A stretch of 64,000 nt of DNA from Lactiplantibacillus pentosus (GCF_003641185.1 NZ_CP032757.1:2170001-2234000), one strand, 5' to 3'. Counted from the stretch's first letter, positions 18,214 to 27,846 are shown. Translations and numbers: made by a program. The notes: generated by a model from the sequence alone, not told the origin.

Positions 18214-19191
18214 TTAGTAGTTCAAGATTTCGCGGGTCTTTGCTTCAATTTCGTCTTCAGCAGGTAGCCAATCGTCTTCAGCTAACCCGAATGGATAAAC
18301 CGTATCAGGAGCGTAAACACGGCCGACTGGCGCACTCAAGTATAAGGCGCCCTTTTCAGCAATCAGCGAAGCAACGTTGGCTGCGATCCCAGCTTGACGT
18401 TGTGCTTCTTGAATGGCAACTGCGCGACCCGTCTTTTGAACGGATTTTAGAATCGTTTCTTCATCTAAAGGAGACAAAGTCCGTAAGTCGACCACTTCAA
18501 CTGAAATGCCTTCTTTTTCAAGCTTTTCAGCAACCTTGAGTGATTGATTAACTTGAGCACTGTAAGCAATTAAGGAAATGTCCGTTCCTTCACGAACAAC
18601 ATTAGCTTTATCTAACGGTACTGTGTAAGCTTCATCAGGAATATCCGCCTTCATTGACCGGTATAACTTCAAGTTTTCCAAGAAGAAGACGGGGTCATTG
18701 TTACGGATTGATGAAATCAATAAGCCCTTGGCATCATATGGATTTGATGGTGTGACCACCCGTAATCCAGGGATTTGAGCCAGGTAGCCTTCCAATGAAT
18801 CCGCATGCATTTCTGGGGTGTGCGTCCCACCACCATATGGTGAACGGATGGTGATTGGCATGTGCCGAGTGCCGCCAGTCCGGAAACGTTCCCGTGACAT
18901 CTGGCCGGCAATTGAATCTAAGGTTTCAAAAATGAACCCGAGAAATTGAATTTCAGGAATTGGCCGGAATCCTTCTAAGGCTAACCCAATTGATAAGCCG
19001 CCAATACCAGATTCTGCTAAAGGAGTATCGAAAACCCGATCTTCGCCGAATTCGGCTTGGAGGCCATCGGTTGCCCGGAAAACCCCACCGTTTTTACCAA
19101 CATCTTCACCAAAAACCAAGGTCTTTTCGTCCGACCCGAGTTCTAATCGAAGTGCATCGGTGATCGCTTGGATATACGTTTTCTTTGACAT
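18214..19191 (-). CDS. pdhB: Pyruvate dehydrogenase E1 beta subunit
   Basis: A 325-aa transketolase-like subunit that pairs with PdhA for thiamine-diphosphate-dependent decarboxylation of pyruvate. Motifs: [17 protein letters not shown], the PLAESGIGG cofactor motif, and [19 protein letters not shown] start at 19191 ([10 protein letters not shown]), which has an AAGGAG site 7 nt upstream; a reading to 19263 adds 24 residues that overlap the end of pdhA. It begins one base after the pdhA stop. Confidence 0.97.
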   Translation of the reverse strand: MSKKTYIQAITDALRLELGSDEKTLVFGEDVGKNGGVFRATDGLQAEFGEDRVFDTPLAESGIGGLSIGLALEGFRPIPEIQFLGFIFETLDSIAGQMSRERFRTGGTRHMPITIRSPYGGGTHTPEMHADSLEGYLAQIPGLRVVTPSNPYDAKGLLISSIRNNDPVFFLENLKLYRSMKADIPDEAYTVPLDKANVVREGTDISLIAYSAQVNQSLKVAEKLEKEGISVEVVDLRTLSPLDEETILKSVQKTGRAVAIQEAQRQAGIAANVASLIAEKGALYLSAPVGRVYAPDTVYPFGLAEDDWLPAEDEIEAKTREILNY

Positions 19192-19192
19192 G

Positions 19193-20305
19193 TTACTTCG
19201 ACTCCTTTGCTTGGAATTCCGTAATTTGTTGTTGAATGTTTTGTGGTTGTTCTTCAAAAACATTCCCCAAGAATTCGGTCATTTTTTGCTTTGGTGCTTC
19301 ATCCGCTTGTTTTACAGCGGCTTTAATATCTTCTTTAACTTGTTCAACATATTCGTTTTCTTGATCTTCAGACCAAACACCTTGATCAGTCAGATACTTG
19401 CGGTAACGAATCAATGGATCATTATCGAACCATGGTTGTTCTTCATCCTTAGTCCGGTAACGCTTAGGATCATCACCCGCGTTAGTATGTGGTCCGAAAC
19501 GATAAGTCAAGGTTTCGATCATCACTGGGCCATTACCGGCTGCAGCGTATTCACGCGCTGCTTTGGTGACTTCGTAAACTGCCAAGAAGTCCATCCCATC
19601 AACTTGAACACTTGGGATACCCGCAGCAACCGCTTTTTGTGCCAAAGTCTTGGCAGCAGTTTGTTTGCGACGTGGCACTGAAATCGCGTAACCGTTATTT
19701 TGAACAATGAACACAGCGGGTGCTTGGAAGGCGCCAGCAAAGTTCATGCCTTCATAGAAGTCCCCTTGCGACGTCCCACCATCACCAGTGTAGGTGTAGG
19801 CAACTTTGTCTTCCGTACCATTCTTCTTGATACCAAGCGCAACCCCAGCAGCTTGAACATACTGAGCACCAATGATGATCTGTGGTGGCATCGCATGGAA
19901 ATCTTCTGGATATTCGTTGCCAAGTACGTGACCCCGTGACCATAAGAAGGCTTTGTATACGGGGAGCCCGTGTTGAATCAACTGTGGGATATCACGATAG
20001 GCTGGCATTAACACGTCAGTCTTCTTCATCGCAGAATTGCTACCCATTTCACTGGCTTCTTGACCTTCCGTTGGTGCATAGAAACCCAACCGGCCTTGCC
20101 GTGTCAAAGCATTCGAACGTTGGTGTAACGTCCGTTCCCATAACATTAGTTTAAAGAATTCAACAAGTTGCTCGTTTGAATATTTAGAGACAATTTCTGG
20201 TTTGATTACTTTAGCTTGACCATCCATCACCTGCACGGGTTCAAAGTCTTTCCCAAGTGCATCCCGGATCGCACCAAAATCAACAATTGGTTTTTCGTTG
20301 TCCAT
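19193..20305 (-). CDS. pdhA: Pyruvate dehydrogenase E1 alpha subunit
   Basis: A 370-aa thiamine-diphosphate-binding subunit. It shows the [17 protein letters not shown]...NNGYAIS cofactor motif (GDG to NN) and the phosphorylation-loop region [13 protein letters not shown]. Start at 20305 ([15 protein letters not shown]) follows an AAAGGG site; codons up to 20371 would run over the leader and a candidate cre. First gene of pdhABCD. The operon supplies acetyl-CoA under aerobic or slow-growth conditions in lactic acid bacteria. Confidence 0.97.
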   Translation of the reverse strand: MDNEKPIVDFGAIRDALGKDFEPVQVMDGQAKVIKPEIVSKYSNEQLVEFFKLMLWERTLHQRSNALTRQGRLGFYAPTEGQEASEMGSNSAMKKTDVLMPAYRDIPQLIQHGLPVYKAFLWSRGHVLGNEYPEDFHAMPPQIIIGAQYVQAAGVALGIKKNGTEDKVAYTYTGDGGTSQGDFYEGMNFAGAFQAPAVFIVQNNGYAISVPRRKQTAAKTLAQKAVAAGIPSVQVDGMDFLAVYEVTKAAREYAAAGNGPVMIETLTYRFGPHTNAGDDPKRYRTKDEEQPWFDNDPLIRYRKYLTDQGVWSEDQENEYVEQVKEDIKAAVKQADEAPKQKMTEFLGNVFEEQPQNIQQQITEFQAKESK

Positions 20306-20356
20306 AAATGACACATCCCTTTCATGAACGTACGAACGAGCACGATATGCCGCGTT

Positions 20357-20371
20357 CGTAATCGTTTTCAT
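20357..20371 (-). promoter_or_regulatory. Candidate cre (CcpA site) in the pdhA leader
   Basis: ATGAAAACGATTACG on the minus strand agrees with the consensus TGWNANCGNTNWCA at 13 of 14 positions (last base G for A). It lies just downstream of the predicted transcription start, where CcpA binding would act as a roadblock. CcpA control is inferred. Confidence 0.5.
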
Positions 20372-20383
20372 AATTACAAGTCT

Positions 20384-20412
20384 AATTTACCATTGCATTT
20401 CATCTTTTGCAA
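20384..20412 (-). promoter_or_regulatory. Promoter of pdhABCD
   Basis: Minus-strand TTGCAA (20407-20412), 17-bp spacer, TAAATT (20384-20389), about 80 bp before pdhA. The 283-bp gap is shared with the divergent def gene. Confidence 0.6.
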
Positions 20413-20588
20413 GCCCTTCCAAAGAGCGTGGAACCGGCTTTTTTTCGCAAGATGATTGTGAACTATTTAATTTGTCAGTTTTTTTGTTTTCATTTTTTTC
20501 ATAGGTGACGCTACTTTTTAATTGTCGTGTATGCTAAACTAAATATTAAGTGTAAATTGCGCGATCTTAATTTTGGAGGTAATTGAAA

Positions 20589-21149
20589 TTGATTAAAATG
20601 CGCGACATTATCCGCGAAGGTAATCACACGTTACGCGCGGAAGCAAAACCCGTTAAATTCCCATTAAGTGAAGCTGACCAAAAGTTGGCGCGCGACATGA
20701 TGGAATACTTAGAAAACAGCCAAGACCCTGAATTGGCCAAAAAATATGGTCTACGTGCCGGTGTTGGTTTAGCTGCGCCGCAAGTTGACGTCTCTGAACA
20801 AATGGCGGCAGTGCTTGTTCCTAGTGAAAACGAAGATGACGAACCAGTCTTCAAGGACGTCATCATCAACCCTGTCATCATTAGCCATTCAGTTCAACCC
20901 GGGGCGTTAACTGAGGGTGAAGGCTGCTTATCCGTTGACCGGGATATCTCCGGCTACGTGATTCGCCACGACCGGATCACACTTCGTTACTATAATATGG
21001 CCGGTGAGCAGAAGAAAATTCGCCTGAAGAACTATCCGGCAATCGTCTGCCAGCACGAGATCGACCATTTGCATGGGATTTTATTCTACGACCACATCAA
21101 TGAAGCAAACCCCTTTGCAGCTGACGATGACTTAGTACTCATTTCTTAA
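20589..21149 (+). CDS. def: Peptide deformylase
   Basis: A 186-aa metalloenzyme removing the formyl group from nascent proteins. All three signature motifs are present: [17 protein letters not shown] (metal-ligand Cys) and QHEIDHLHG (two metal-ligand His and the catalytic Glu). The insertion between motifs 1 and 2 fits the longer type found in Firmicutes. The GGAGGT site at 20575-20580 favours the TTG at 20589 (spacing 8 nt); TTG 20583 and ATG 20598 are alternatives. Transcribed divergently from the pdh operon. Confidence 0.97.
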   Translation: MIKMRDIIREGNHTLRAEAKPVKFPLSEADQKLARDMMEYLENSQDPELAKKYGLRAGVGLAAPQVDVSEQMAAVLVPSENEDDEPVFKDVIINPVIISHSVQPGALTEGEGCLSVDRDISGYVIRHDRITLRYYNMAGEQKKIRLKNYPAIVCQHEIDHLHGILFYDHINEANPFAADDDLVLIS

Positions 21150-21159
21150 TGAGTGTGTT

Positions 21160-21197
21160 AAAAAAGCAGTCCTGAGTGTGATCAGGACTGCTTTTTT
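21160..21197. terminator. Bidirectional terminator between def and the convergent gene
   Basis: AAAAAAGCAGTCCTGA ... TCAGGACTGCTTTTTT forms a perfect stem with T-runs in both directions. The stem overlaps the last codons and TGA stop of the minus-strand gene at 21182. Confidence 0.92.
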
Positions 21198-21688
21198 GCT
21201 GTACTCGAATCTAATCGGCGTAGATCCTCTAAATATTCTAATGTCGCTTCATTCATTAAATACGCAATGTCCAAGTGCAATTGACCACTGCGCAGCCAGG
21301 CATCAGTAACCCGTAACGCTGGCCCAGCATTTTGAAACGCCACCACTTGATTGTTCTTAGCATAAACTTGTAATTGATTGTTAAACAACCGACGAACTTC
21401 TGGTAAATCGGCGGCAACCATCCCTGGTGCATCCAGTACGTACTCGAATGCCATCACGCCCCGGCCCCAGACATCTGCGACCGGTGTCGAATGGATTGCA
21501 CCAGCCACCTCCTGCACAGTCATCGTATTTGCCAGCACCTTAAAAGCAGCTGCCATGGCCTGATCCGCGACGCGTTGACCACCCCGCCTGATTTTCAAAG
21601 CTGCACGTTTTAAGACTTGGCGGCGCAAGACTTCATAAACAATCACTGCAATCAGCACGCCACCAATAATTGTTAGCCACGTTTGCAT
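21182..21688 (-). CDS. Unknown membrane-anchored protein, 168 aa
   Basis: Not recognised. One N-terminal transmembrane segment (TWLTIIGGVLIAVIVYEVL) is followed by a basic stretch (RRQVLKRAALKIRRGGQR) and a cytoplasmic or periplasmic domain of about 120 aa with mixed alpha/beta character. Base composition is like its neighbours. It stands alone between def (convergent) and rpoY (divergent) and shares the bidirectional terminator, which overlaps its stop codon. Confidence 0.8.
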   Translation of the reverse strand: MQTWLTIIGGVLIAVIVYEVLRRQVLKRAALKIRRGGQRVADQAMAAAFKVLANTMTVQEVAGAIHSTPVADVWGRGVMAFEYVLDAPGMVAADLPEVRRLFNNQLQVYAKNNQVVAFQNAGPALRVTDAWLRSGQLHLDIAYLMNEATLEYLEDLRRLDSSTAKKQS

Positions 21689-21915
21689 CCCGACACCTCG
21701 ATTCTTTTTTTGTATATTCGTTCACAATTTTAGGAATTTTCAATCTTTTTGCTTATGTTTAGCATAGCATGTTTCATAAAAAAATTTTCTTTTTGTCACT
21801 TCAATTTTGTAGAAAGTTAACATTGTATACACCCATCTGAAATTATGCTAAAATGTAAGATAATTGTTGTGTTTACACAACCTGGTGTACGGATCAAACT
21901 TTTATTTTTGCTATC

Positions 21916-21941
21916 TATTCAGATCACTTCGCATCTGAATA
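21916..21941 (+). promoter_or_regulatory. Leader hairpin upstream of rpoY-rnjA
   Basis: Perfect 9-bp inverted repeat TATTCAGAT-CACTTCGC-ATCTGAATA followed by AATCTTGTTT, 30 bp before the rpoY start. It may be a weak attenuator or an RNA-stability element; a loose -10 (TATGCT) lies near 21847. Confidence 0.4.
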
Positions 21942-21970
21942 AATCTTGTTTATATTAAGGAGTTTTACGA

Positions 21971-22189
21971 ATGATTTACAAAGTCTACTACCAAGAAACC
22001 AAAGAACGGAACCCACAACGGGAAACGACCAAATCTTTGTATCTCGAAGCTGAGACCGAAGTTCAGGCGCGGACCTTAGTGGAAGATAATACGGATCACA
22101 ATATCGAATTTATCGAACCGTTAGAAGGTAACTTCTTGGATTACGAACAAAAAAATCCAGAGTATCACCTAACGGAGTTCAATAAATGA
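21971..22189 (+). CDS. rpoY: RNA polymerase epsilon subunit (DUF1447)
   Basis: A 72-aa acidic protein ([18 protein letters not shown]...) of the Firmicute-specific RpoY/YkzG family, a small accessory subunit of RNA polymerase. An AAGGAG site lies 7 nt upstream of the ATG. It overlaps rnjA by 4 nt (ATGA), the same arrangement as in Bacillus, which supports both calls. Confidence 0.95.
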   Translation: MIYKVYYQETKERNPQRETTKSLYLEAETEVQARTLVEDNTDHNIEFIEPLEGNFLDYEQKNPEYHLTEFNK

Positions 22190-23862
22190 AACGTTTAAAC
22201 GTCAAAAATAACGAAACCGCTGTTTTTGCAGTCGGCGGTTTAGGAGAAATTGGGAAAAATACTTATGGTATCCAATTTCAAGACGAGATTATTCTGATCG
22301 ATGCCGGTATCAAATTCCCGGAAGACGAACTTCTCGGAATTGATTACGTCATTCCAGACTATTCTTATCTAGTTGCAAATCAGCAAAAAATAAAAGCTTT
22401 AGTGATTACGCACGGTCATGAAGATCACATTGGTGGGATTCCCTTCCTATTAAAGCAGATCAACGTGCCAATCTATGCCGGCCCCCTAGCCTTGGCCTTA
22501 ATCAAGGGTAAACTAGAGGAACACGGGTTATTAAAGACAACGGAGCTCCATGAAATCAATGAGGACACGGTGCTTAAATTCCGCAAGACACGGGTCTCGT
22601 TCTTCAGAACCACCCACTCAATTCCGGATACTTTGGGGATTGCAGTTCAAACCCCACCTGGCACGATTGTGGAAACTGGTGACTACAAGTTCGACTTAAC
22701 ACCAATCACCAACCAGCCACCGAACCTTCAAAAGATGGCTCATCTTGGCGAACGCGGTGTTCTGGCGTTAATGTCAGACAGTACCAACGCTGAACGGCCA
22801 ATCTGGACGAAGTCTGAACGCTGGGTGGCGCAATCTATTCGGCACATCTTTGAACAAGTCGAAGGACGCATTATTTTCGCCACTTTTGCTTCTAACATCT
22901 CACGGATTCAGGAAGCAGCCCAAGTTGCCCTAGAACATCATCGAAAGATTGCAGTCTTTGGGCGTAGTATGGAAGCCGCCATCGTCAATGGTCGTGAGCT
23001 GGGCTATCTTGATATTCCAGATGACGCGATGGTCGATGCCAACGACTTGCGTTCCTTGCCAGCTAATAAAGTCATGATTTTGTGTACTGGCTCTCAAGGT
23101 GAACCGATGGCCGCCCTCTCACGGATTGCTAACGGGACCCACCGACAGATTTCAATCGAACCTGGTGACACCGTTATCTTCTCCAGTTCGCCAATTCCTG
23201 GTAACACGCTCAGCGTTAACCACGTGATCAACGAACTTGAAGAAGCCGGGGCCAATGTTATCCATGGTAAAGTGAATAATATTCACACCTCTGGTCATGG
23301 TGGTCAGGAAGAACAAAAACTAATGTTGCGGTTGATGAAACCTAAATTCTTCATGCCAATTCATGGTGAATACCGGATGTTGAAGATTCACACGGAATTA
23401 GCCGAACAGTGTGGTGTCCCACTGGATCACAGTTTCATTCTCGAAAACGGTGACGTGCTCGCCTTCACCAAAGACTCCGCACGCGTTGCGGGTCACTTTG
23501 GCGCTGGTGACGTTTATGTGGACGGGTCTGGGATTGGCGATATCGGCAACGTTGTTTTACGTGACCGTCAAGTCCTCTCTGAAGAAGGGCTAGTCGTGGT
23601 CGTTGCAACGATTAACTTAAAGAAGAAAGAGATCCAAGCTGGTCCAGATATTCTATCACGCGGGTTCGTTTATATGCGCGAATCTGGTGATTTGATCAAC
23701 GAAGCTCGGCGGCACGTCTTCCGCACGATTAGACGGAAGATGAAGTCGGATAAAGCGACTGAAGCGACTATCCGGAATGCCATTATTGATGACTTACAAA
23801 GTTTCTTATTTGATAAGACTGAACGTCACCCAATGATTCTACCGATGTTGATTATGAACTAA
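22186..23862 (+). CDS. rnjA: Ribonuclease J1
   Basis: A 558-aa metallo-beta-lactamase/beta-CASP RNase with endo- and 5'-to-3' exonuclease activity, central to mRNA decay and rRNA maturation. The zinc motif HGHEDHIGG is at residues 76-84, with further ligands around [10 protein letters not shown] and ETGDYKFD. The beta-CASP region and the HTSGHG motif follow. The C-terminal domain is present. Length matches RNase J1, and the rpoY context separates it from RNase J2. A terminator follows 7 bp later. Confidence 0.97.
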   Translation: MKRLNVKNNETAVFAVGGLGEIGKNTYGIQFQDEIILIDAGIKFPEDELLGIDYVIPDYSYLVANQQKIKALVITHGHEDHIGGIPFLLKQINVPIYAGPLALALIKGKLEEHGLLKTTELHEINEDTVLKFRKTRVSFFRTTHSIPDTLGIAVQTPPGTIVETGDYKFDLTPITNQPPNLQKMAHLGERGVLALMSDSTNAERPIWTKSERWVAQSIRHIFEQVEGRIIFATFASNISRIQEAAQVALEHHRKIAVFGRSMEAAIVNGRELGYLDIPDDAMVDANDLRSLPANKVMILCTGSQGEPMAALSRIANGTHRQISIEPGDTVIFSSSPIPGNTLSVNHVINELEEAGANVIHGKVNNIHTSGHGGQEEQKLMLRLMKPKFFMPIHGEYRMLKIHTELAEQCGVPLDHSFILENGDVLAFTKDSARVAGHFGAGDVYVDGSGIGDIGNVVLRDRQVLSEEGLVVVVATINLKKKEIQAGPDILSRGFVYMRESGDLINEARRHVFRTIRRKMKSDKATEATIRNAIIDDLQSFLFDKTERHPMILPMLIMN

Positions 23863-23868
23863 CTACTT

Positions 23869-23895
23869 GCCGGAACGATCCTGTTCCGGCTTTTT
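23869..23895 (+). terminator. Terminator of rpoY-rnjA
   Basis: Perfect 8-bp stem GCCGGAAC/GTTCCGGC with a 6-nt loop and five T residues. Confidence 0.9.
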
Positions 23896-23924
23896 ATGGT
23901 GTAAGACTGATACGAGGTGTAACT

Positions 23925-24884
23925 TTGATTGCTGAATACTACATTATTATTAATGAACTCGCTGGTTCCGGCCATGGAAAACAAGTTTGGGAAACCATCA
24001 AACCCATTCTGGAGCAACGCCAAATTCATTTTGAATACCGGATTTCTGAATATGCTGGCCATACGATCCGACTCGCAGCGGAATACGTCAAAACGATTCA
24101 GCGTCGACCGAACATCACCCCGGTCATTTTAGTTGTCGGTGGCGATGGCACCCTCAACGAAGCACTGAATGGTATCATGCAAGTCCCACAACAAGACCCG
24201 ATTCCAATCGCCTACATTCCAGGCGGCTCTGGAAATGATTTTGCACGGGGCCTAGGCATGGCCACTGATCCTGAAATTGCCTTAGCACAAGTGCTCAATA
24301 ACATGCGTCCACGGACATTAAATGTCGGCTATTATCATGAAACGCTCAAAAATGAGCATCGCTACTTTGTAAACAATGTTGGTCTGGGCTTCGACGCGCA
24401 AATCGTCGACGATACGAACCGTAGTAAGCAGAAAGGCCGTTTGGGACGCTGGTCCTATCTCAGCAATATGTTGACTGCCTACTCCCAACAGGAGGGCTTC
24501 CCGCTCACCGTGCACGTTAATCGGAAGCGTGACTATTATCGACACGCTTTTCTCTGCACCGTGTCCAATATCCCCTATTTCGGTGGTGGCGTCAAAATCC
24601 TTCCCCAGGCGAATCTACACGACGACCAGTTAGAGCTGATCGTCGTTGAGGAGCCACACTGGTGGACAATTGTTTGGCTATTCCTGCTACTACTCTTAGG
24701 AGGTCGCCACTTAAATTCACGCTTTGTTCACCACTACCGCAATGCCGACTTGCACTTAGGCGTAAATTCCGTCGAAATCGGCCAAATGGATGGACAAATC
24801 ATCGGCAACCGTAACTATGATTTGTACTTCTCGACCCACCCTTATCCGTTCTGGATTGATACGAGTATTCACGATCATCATTAG
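23925..24884 (+). CDS. Diacylglycerol/lipid kinase family protein (DagK/YegS type)
   Basis: A 319-aa protein with the DAGK catalytic motif VVGGDGTLNEALNGI and the GGSGNDFARGLG motif, as in soluble Firmicute DgkB-like kinases that phosphorylate diacylglycerol or related lipids. A hydrophobic patch (WWTIVWLFLLLLLGG) lies in the C-terminal half and may contact the membrane. The TTG start at 23925 is set by a GAGGTG site. Monocistronic between two strong terminators. True substrate cannot be decided from sequence. Confidence 0.92.
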   Translation: MIAEYYIIINELAGSGHGKQVWETIKPILEQRQIHFEYRISEYAGHTIRLAAEYVKTIQRRPNITPVILVVGGDGTLNEALNGIMQVPQQDPIPIAYIPGGSGNDFARGLGMATDPEIALAQVLNNMRPRTLNVGYYHETLKNEHRYFVNNVGLGFDAQIVDDTNRSKQKGRLGRWSYLSNMLTAYSQQEGFPLTVHVNRKRDYYRHAFLCTVSNIPYFGGGVKILPQANLHDDQLELIVVEEPHWWTIVWLFLLLLLGGRHLNSRFVHHYRNADLHLGVNSVEIGQMDGQIIGNRNYDLYFSTHPYPFWIDTSIHDHH

Positions 24885-24902
24885 CTAAAACGCATTTTTT
24901 AA

Positions 24903-24946
24903 AGAACAGCCCCCAATTCGATCTTGAATTGGGGGCTGTTCTTTTG
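24903..24946 (+). terminator. Terminator of the lipid kinase gene
   Basis: Perfect 17-bp stem AGAACAGCCCCCAATTC with its complement around a 6-nt loop, followed by TTTTG. Confidence 0.93.
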
Positions 24947-24983
24947 TTTGAACCATGTTTAATATTCATTCCTGTGCATCTAT

Positions 24984-25947
24984 CCATGTTGTACAGGTTT
25001 AATTGTCATGACTTATGATTAAAGCGTGCCAATTGTTTGGATTGCTGTTCGTCAGCCGATGCGCGTCCAATTCCGACCTCCAGGGCTGGCTGACAATTGC
25101 TGGAGCGTAGCCGACGTCGATTTGAACTCACGCAGAAACCCACTGCGCAATTTCAAATACGAGTCTTATTCTAAGCCGGAAGAAAGACACTTCCGACTAA
25201 GAATAATTTGGCTACTGAGCATTGTCCGGCGGGCCGGCCAGTCGGGAAGCCGCTCGAATGGCGGATGAACGGCCACCTATCTGGGTACAATTGACCACTG
25301 AATATTTAAGTGTCTGTACGATCAGGCTAGCTTGTATTCGACATCGATGATGCTTTATGGCATCTGAGTACTGCGAAAATTTCCTGAATGTTATTCACTA
25401 ATTTCAATGGCAACGAATCTTTAAATTAGTCGATAAAATTATCTCTGTTTATGATTTGAGACTTTGTTATCGCAGGCAATTAGCGAAAATACTGACAATG
25501 TTCAGTAAAGCTGTTGTCTCCAGTAATCGAATACGAGTATGACAGCTTTCATTAGTAACCAGACTTACATTTTAGTACCAAAACACTATTTACTAAGAAT
25601 CAACGACCAATTCATTGAAAATTAAGTCCGCAAATGTTTGCCTTTCGAATACCATCCCGGCTGGAAGGTATTCTGGGCAAGGCCCAGTGGTGAAATTTCA
25701 CTTAGCAAGCGTTTTTAGCTTGGTTAGTGAAAGACCAGTATTTAAGACGTGGGTTGTCGGCTTGAATCTGCGTCCACCACGTTCCGGCCATTGCCCAGAA
25801 TGCCTGGAAGCCGGTGTAGGACGCGTCTATCACTGCAGATTTACGCTAACTCGCACTATTTCCAGCGGATCTTAGCTGGCTGCTTTTAACTTTAAGGATT
25901 GGCACGTTTTAATCATAATTCATAACAATTTAACGAACACAATAAAT
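24984..25947 (-). repeat. Dispersed structured repeat, copy 3 (reverse orientation)
   Basis: About 963 bp, non-coding, reverse sense. It is the best copy for reading the architecture. Arm 1 (25657-25684) pairs with 25786-25814, both versions of CCGGCT...ATTCTGGGCAA. Arm 2 (25073-25101) pairs with 25218-25246, both versions of CCGAC...GGCTGACAAT. Between the arms lies the core GATGCTTTATGGCAT near 25346 and a central segment shared with copy 2. Ends are decayed (CCATGTTGTAC and ACACAATAAAT) and no flanking duplication is visible. It lies between two converging terminators, so it interrupts no unit. Confidence 0.85.
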
Positions 25948-25950
25948 ATC

Positions 25951-25990
25951 AAAAAAGACTGGCTAACGGGACAACCCCATTTAACCAGTC
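25951..25990 (-). terminator. Terminator of the 67-aa protein gene
   Basis: Minus-strand stem GACTGGTTAA against TTAGCCAGTC followed by six T residues, 12 bp after the stop; it abuts repeat copy 3. Confidence 0.8.
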
Positions 25991-26001
25991 CAAATTTCAG
26001 T

Positions 26002-26205
26002 TTAGTCTTCAGAAGCGTTAATTGCCTCTAGTAGCATATCCAGCTGTTCGCATTTGCGAGATAAGTGACCAACACGTTCCTTTAAATGCGGGTAAATCGT
26101 GACAACCCGTGAGCGATCCTGCTGCCGCGCAGCTAACGCCTTTAAATGATCAAGTTCCGTATTAGCTTCTTGATATTCTTCAAGAATTTCAAAACGATTA
26201 CTCAC
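26002..26205 (-). CDS. Unknown small coiled-coil-like protein, 67 aa
   Basis: Not recognised. A short charged protein (MSNRFEILEEYQEANTELDH...) that looks wholly helical, with heptad-like spacing of Leu/Val and an acidic C-terminus. The GTG at 26205 is preferred by spacing from AAGGA; another GTG at 26214 would add three residues. It has its own terminator but no clear promoter was seen in the 100 bp between it and the NlpC/P60 gene terminator. Confidence 0.65.
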   Translation of the reverse strand: MSNRFEILEEYQEANTELDHLKALAARQQDRSRVVTIYPHLKERVGHLSRKCEQLDMLLEAINASED

Positions 26206-26309
26206 TGATAACACTTCCTTAGAACAAATTTATCCATCAAATTTTTAATCCTAAAAAAACGACAAGATTAATATACCACAATTGTTAGTAAGTTTAAATC
26301 ATGAAATCA

Positions 26310-26351
26310 AAAAAATAATCCGGAGCACTCAGTCAACCAAGTGTCCGGATT
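26310..26351 (-). terminator. Terminator of the NlpC/P60 gene
   Basis: Minus-strand stem AATCCGGACACTT against AGTGCTCCGGATT followed by ATTTTTTT. Confidence 0.88.
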
Positions 26352-26367
26352 ATTCGTATTTAATAAC

Positions 26368-27846
26368 TTATTTAACCGTTCCGGCGAAACTTGGCATGAA
26401 GTACGAACTGATCGTTTGAACTTGCACGTTTTCACCTTCAGTTGGCGCCGCCACGTATTGGTTGTTACCAATATAGATGGCATCGTGATAAGTGGCACCA
26501 CGACTTCCCCAGAAGAGGATATCGCCAGGTTGCGCATCGGCTACGGAATGAGTCGTCACGTATGATTCTTGAGCAACCGTACTATGTGGCAACGTAATCC
26601 CAGCTGCGTGTTGGTAAACATAGGAAACTAACCCAGAGCAGTCCATACCTGAGAGACTTGCGCCACCCCAGACATAAGGAATGTTGGCACTAGCTAGCTT
26701 CAAGGCCAAGCCAGTCACAGAACCAGTTGCTAAATCGCTTGAAGTACTGGTTGAAGTACTACTGCTGGTGTTGGTCGTGGTTGCCGTGCTACTGCTTGCA
26801 CTACTCGTGGCAGCTGATGAGCTACTCTGACTCGTAGTGCTTGATGAAGTGGCAGCTGATGAGCTTTCACTAGCTGCACTAGTCGTTGAACTTGCAGTTG
26901 CTTGACTGGTCGTACTTGAACTAGTGGCAGCGCTAGTGATTGCTGCAGCATTGTATGCTGTTGAGCTAGCAGCACTACTACTACTGGTCGAGCTCGTTGC
27001 ACTTTGGCTACTTGCAGTTGAACTAGCAGCTGATGAAGAACTCTGGCTGGCAGTTGACGAGCTTTGGCTGGCAGCTGAAGTGCTTGAAGACGTGCTCTGA
27101 CTAGTTGTTGATGAGCTAGTAGCAGCACTTGATGCACTCGCACTGGTTGCAGTGGTCGTGTCAGTGTCAACACTGGCACTCGTCGCAACCGCCTTTAAAG
27201 TAGCCGTGGCAGTCGTAGACGTCGATGAGCTTGATGCACTCGTTGCGCTAGTCGAACTAGCATCACTGGCAGTATCCTGACTTACTGTCGTGCTGCTGAC
27301 ACTGGTAGCTGAACTGGAAGCAGCGCTGACTGTTGAACTTGAGCTAGCAGCGCTGCTGGCCGTCGTCGTGGACGTCGTTGCAGCAGAAGTCGCAGTTTTA
27401 GCGGTCGTCTTGGTCGTTGCTCCTGGTACTTGTAGCTTCTGACCAACCAAAATTAAATTACCAGAGAGGTTATTCAATTGTTGGAGGGCATGGACGGAAG
27501 TATTGTACTTGTCAGCTAGCGCCCAGAGACTATCACCTGCTTTAACGGTATATGTACCCTTAGTTGCGGTTTTAGTCGTCGCTGACTTAGTTGTCGCTTT
27601 TGACCCACTAATCTGTAAATTCTGACCCACATAGATTAAATCAATGTTGGAATCAGACCGAGTAATCGAATTCAATTTTTCAATACTTTGCACGGAAACG
27701 CCGTGCTTTTGAGCGAGGCTCCACACCGTGTCATTGGCCTTGACGGTGACTGAAGCAGCATTGGCAGCTTGGCCTGTAGCAAGCAATAAACCAACGGCAC
27801 CAACCGTACCGGCTAGGACCTTGCCCGTTGTATGTGCTTGTGACAT
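26368..27846 (-). CDS. Secreted LysM - Ser-rich - NlpC/P60 peptidoglycan hydrolase
   Basis: A 492-aa surface protein. Order: signal peptide (ends near ANAAS), LysM 1 (about 33-77, VKANDTVWSLAQKHGVS), LysM 2 (about 97-140, VKAGDSLWALADKYNTS), and a Ser/Thr/Ala-only linker of about 230 residues. The C-terminal NlpC/P60 domain has catalytic Cys403 (GMDCSGLVSY) and His454 (YHDAIYIG). Such enzymes cut stem peptides, typically between D-Glu and the diamino acid. The Ser-rich linker resembles those of L. plantarum cell-wall proteins reported to be O-glycosylated (from memory). Monocistronic, with promoter and terminator. Start has an AAGGAG site. Confidence 0.95.
   Translation of the reverse strand: MSQAHTTGKVLAGTVGAVGLLLATGQAANAASVTVKANDTVWSLAQKHGVSVQSIEKLNSITRSDSNIDLIYVGQNLQISGSKATTKSATTKTATKGTYTVKAGDSLWALADKYNTSVHALQQLNNLSGNLILVGQKLQVPGATTKTTAKTATSAATTSTTTASSAASSSSTVSAASSSATSVSSTTVSQDTASDASSTSATSASSSSTSTTATATLKAVATSASVDTDTTTATSASASSAATSSSTTSQSTSSSTSAASQSSSTASQSSSSAASSTASSQSATSSTSSSSAASSTAYNAAAITSAATSSSTTSQATASSTTSAASESSSAATSSSTTSQSSSSAATSSASSSTATTTNTSSSTSTSTSSDLATGSVTGLALKLASANIPYVWGGASLSGMDCSGLVSYVYQHAAGITLPHSTVAQESYVTTHSVADAQPGDILFWGSRGATYHDAIYIGNNQYVAAPTEGENVQVQTISSYFMPSFAGTVK

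Noticed and set aside
26730..27188. A 152-aa minus-strand frame rich in Val, Leu, Gln and Arg
   Set aside because: It is a shifted frame of the Ser/Thr/Ala linker in the NlpC/P60 gene, with no independent start signal.
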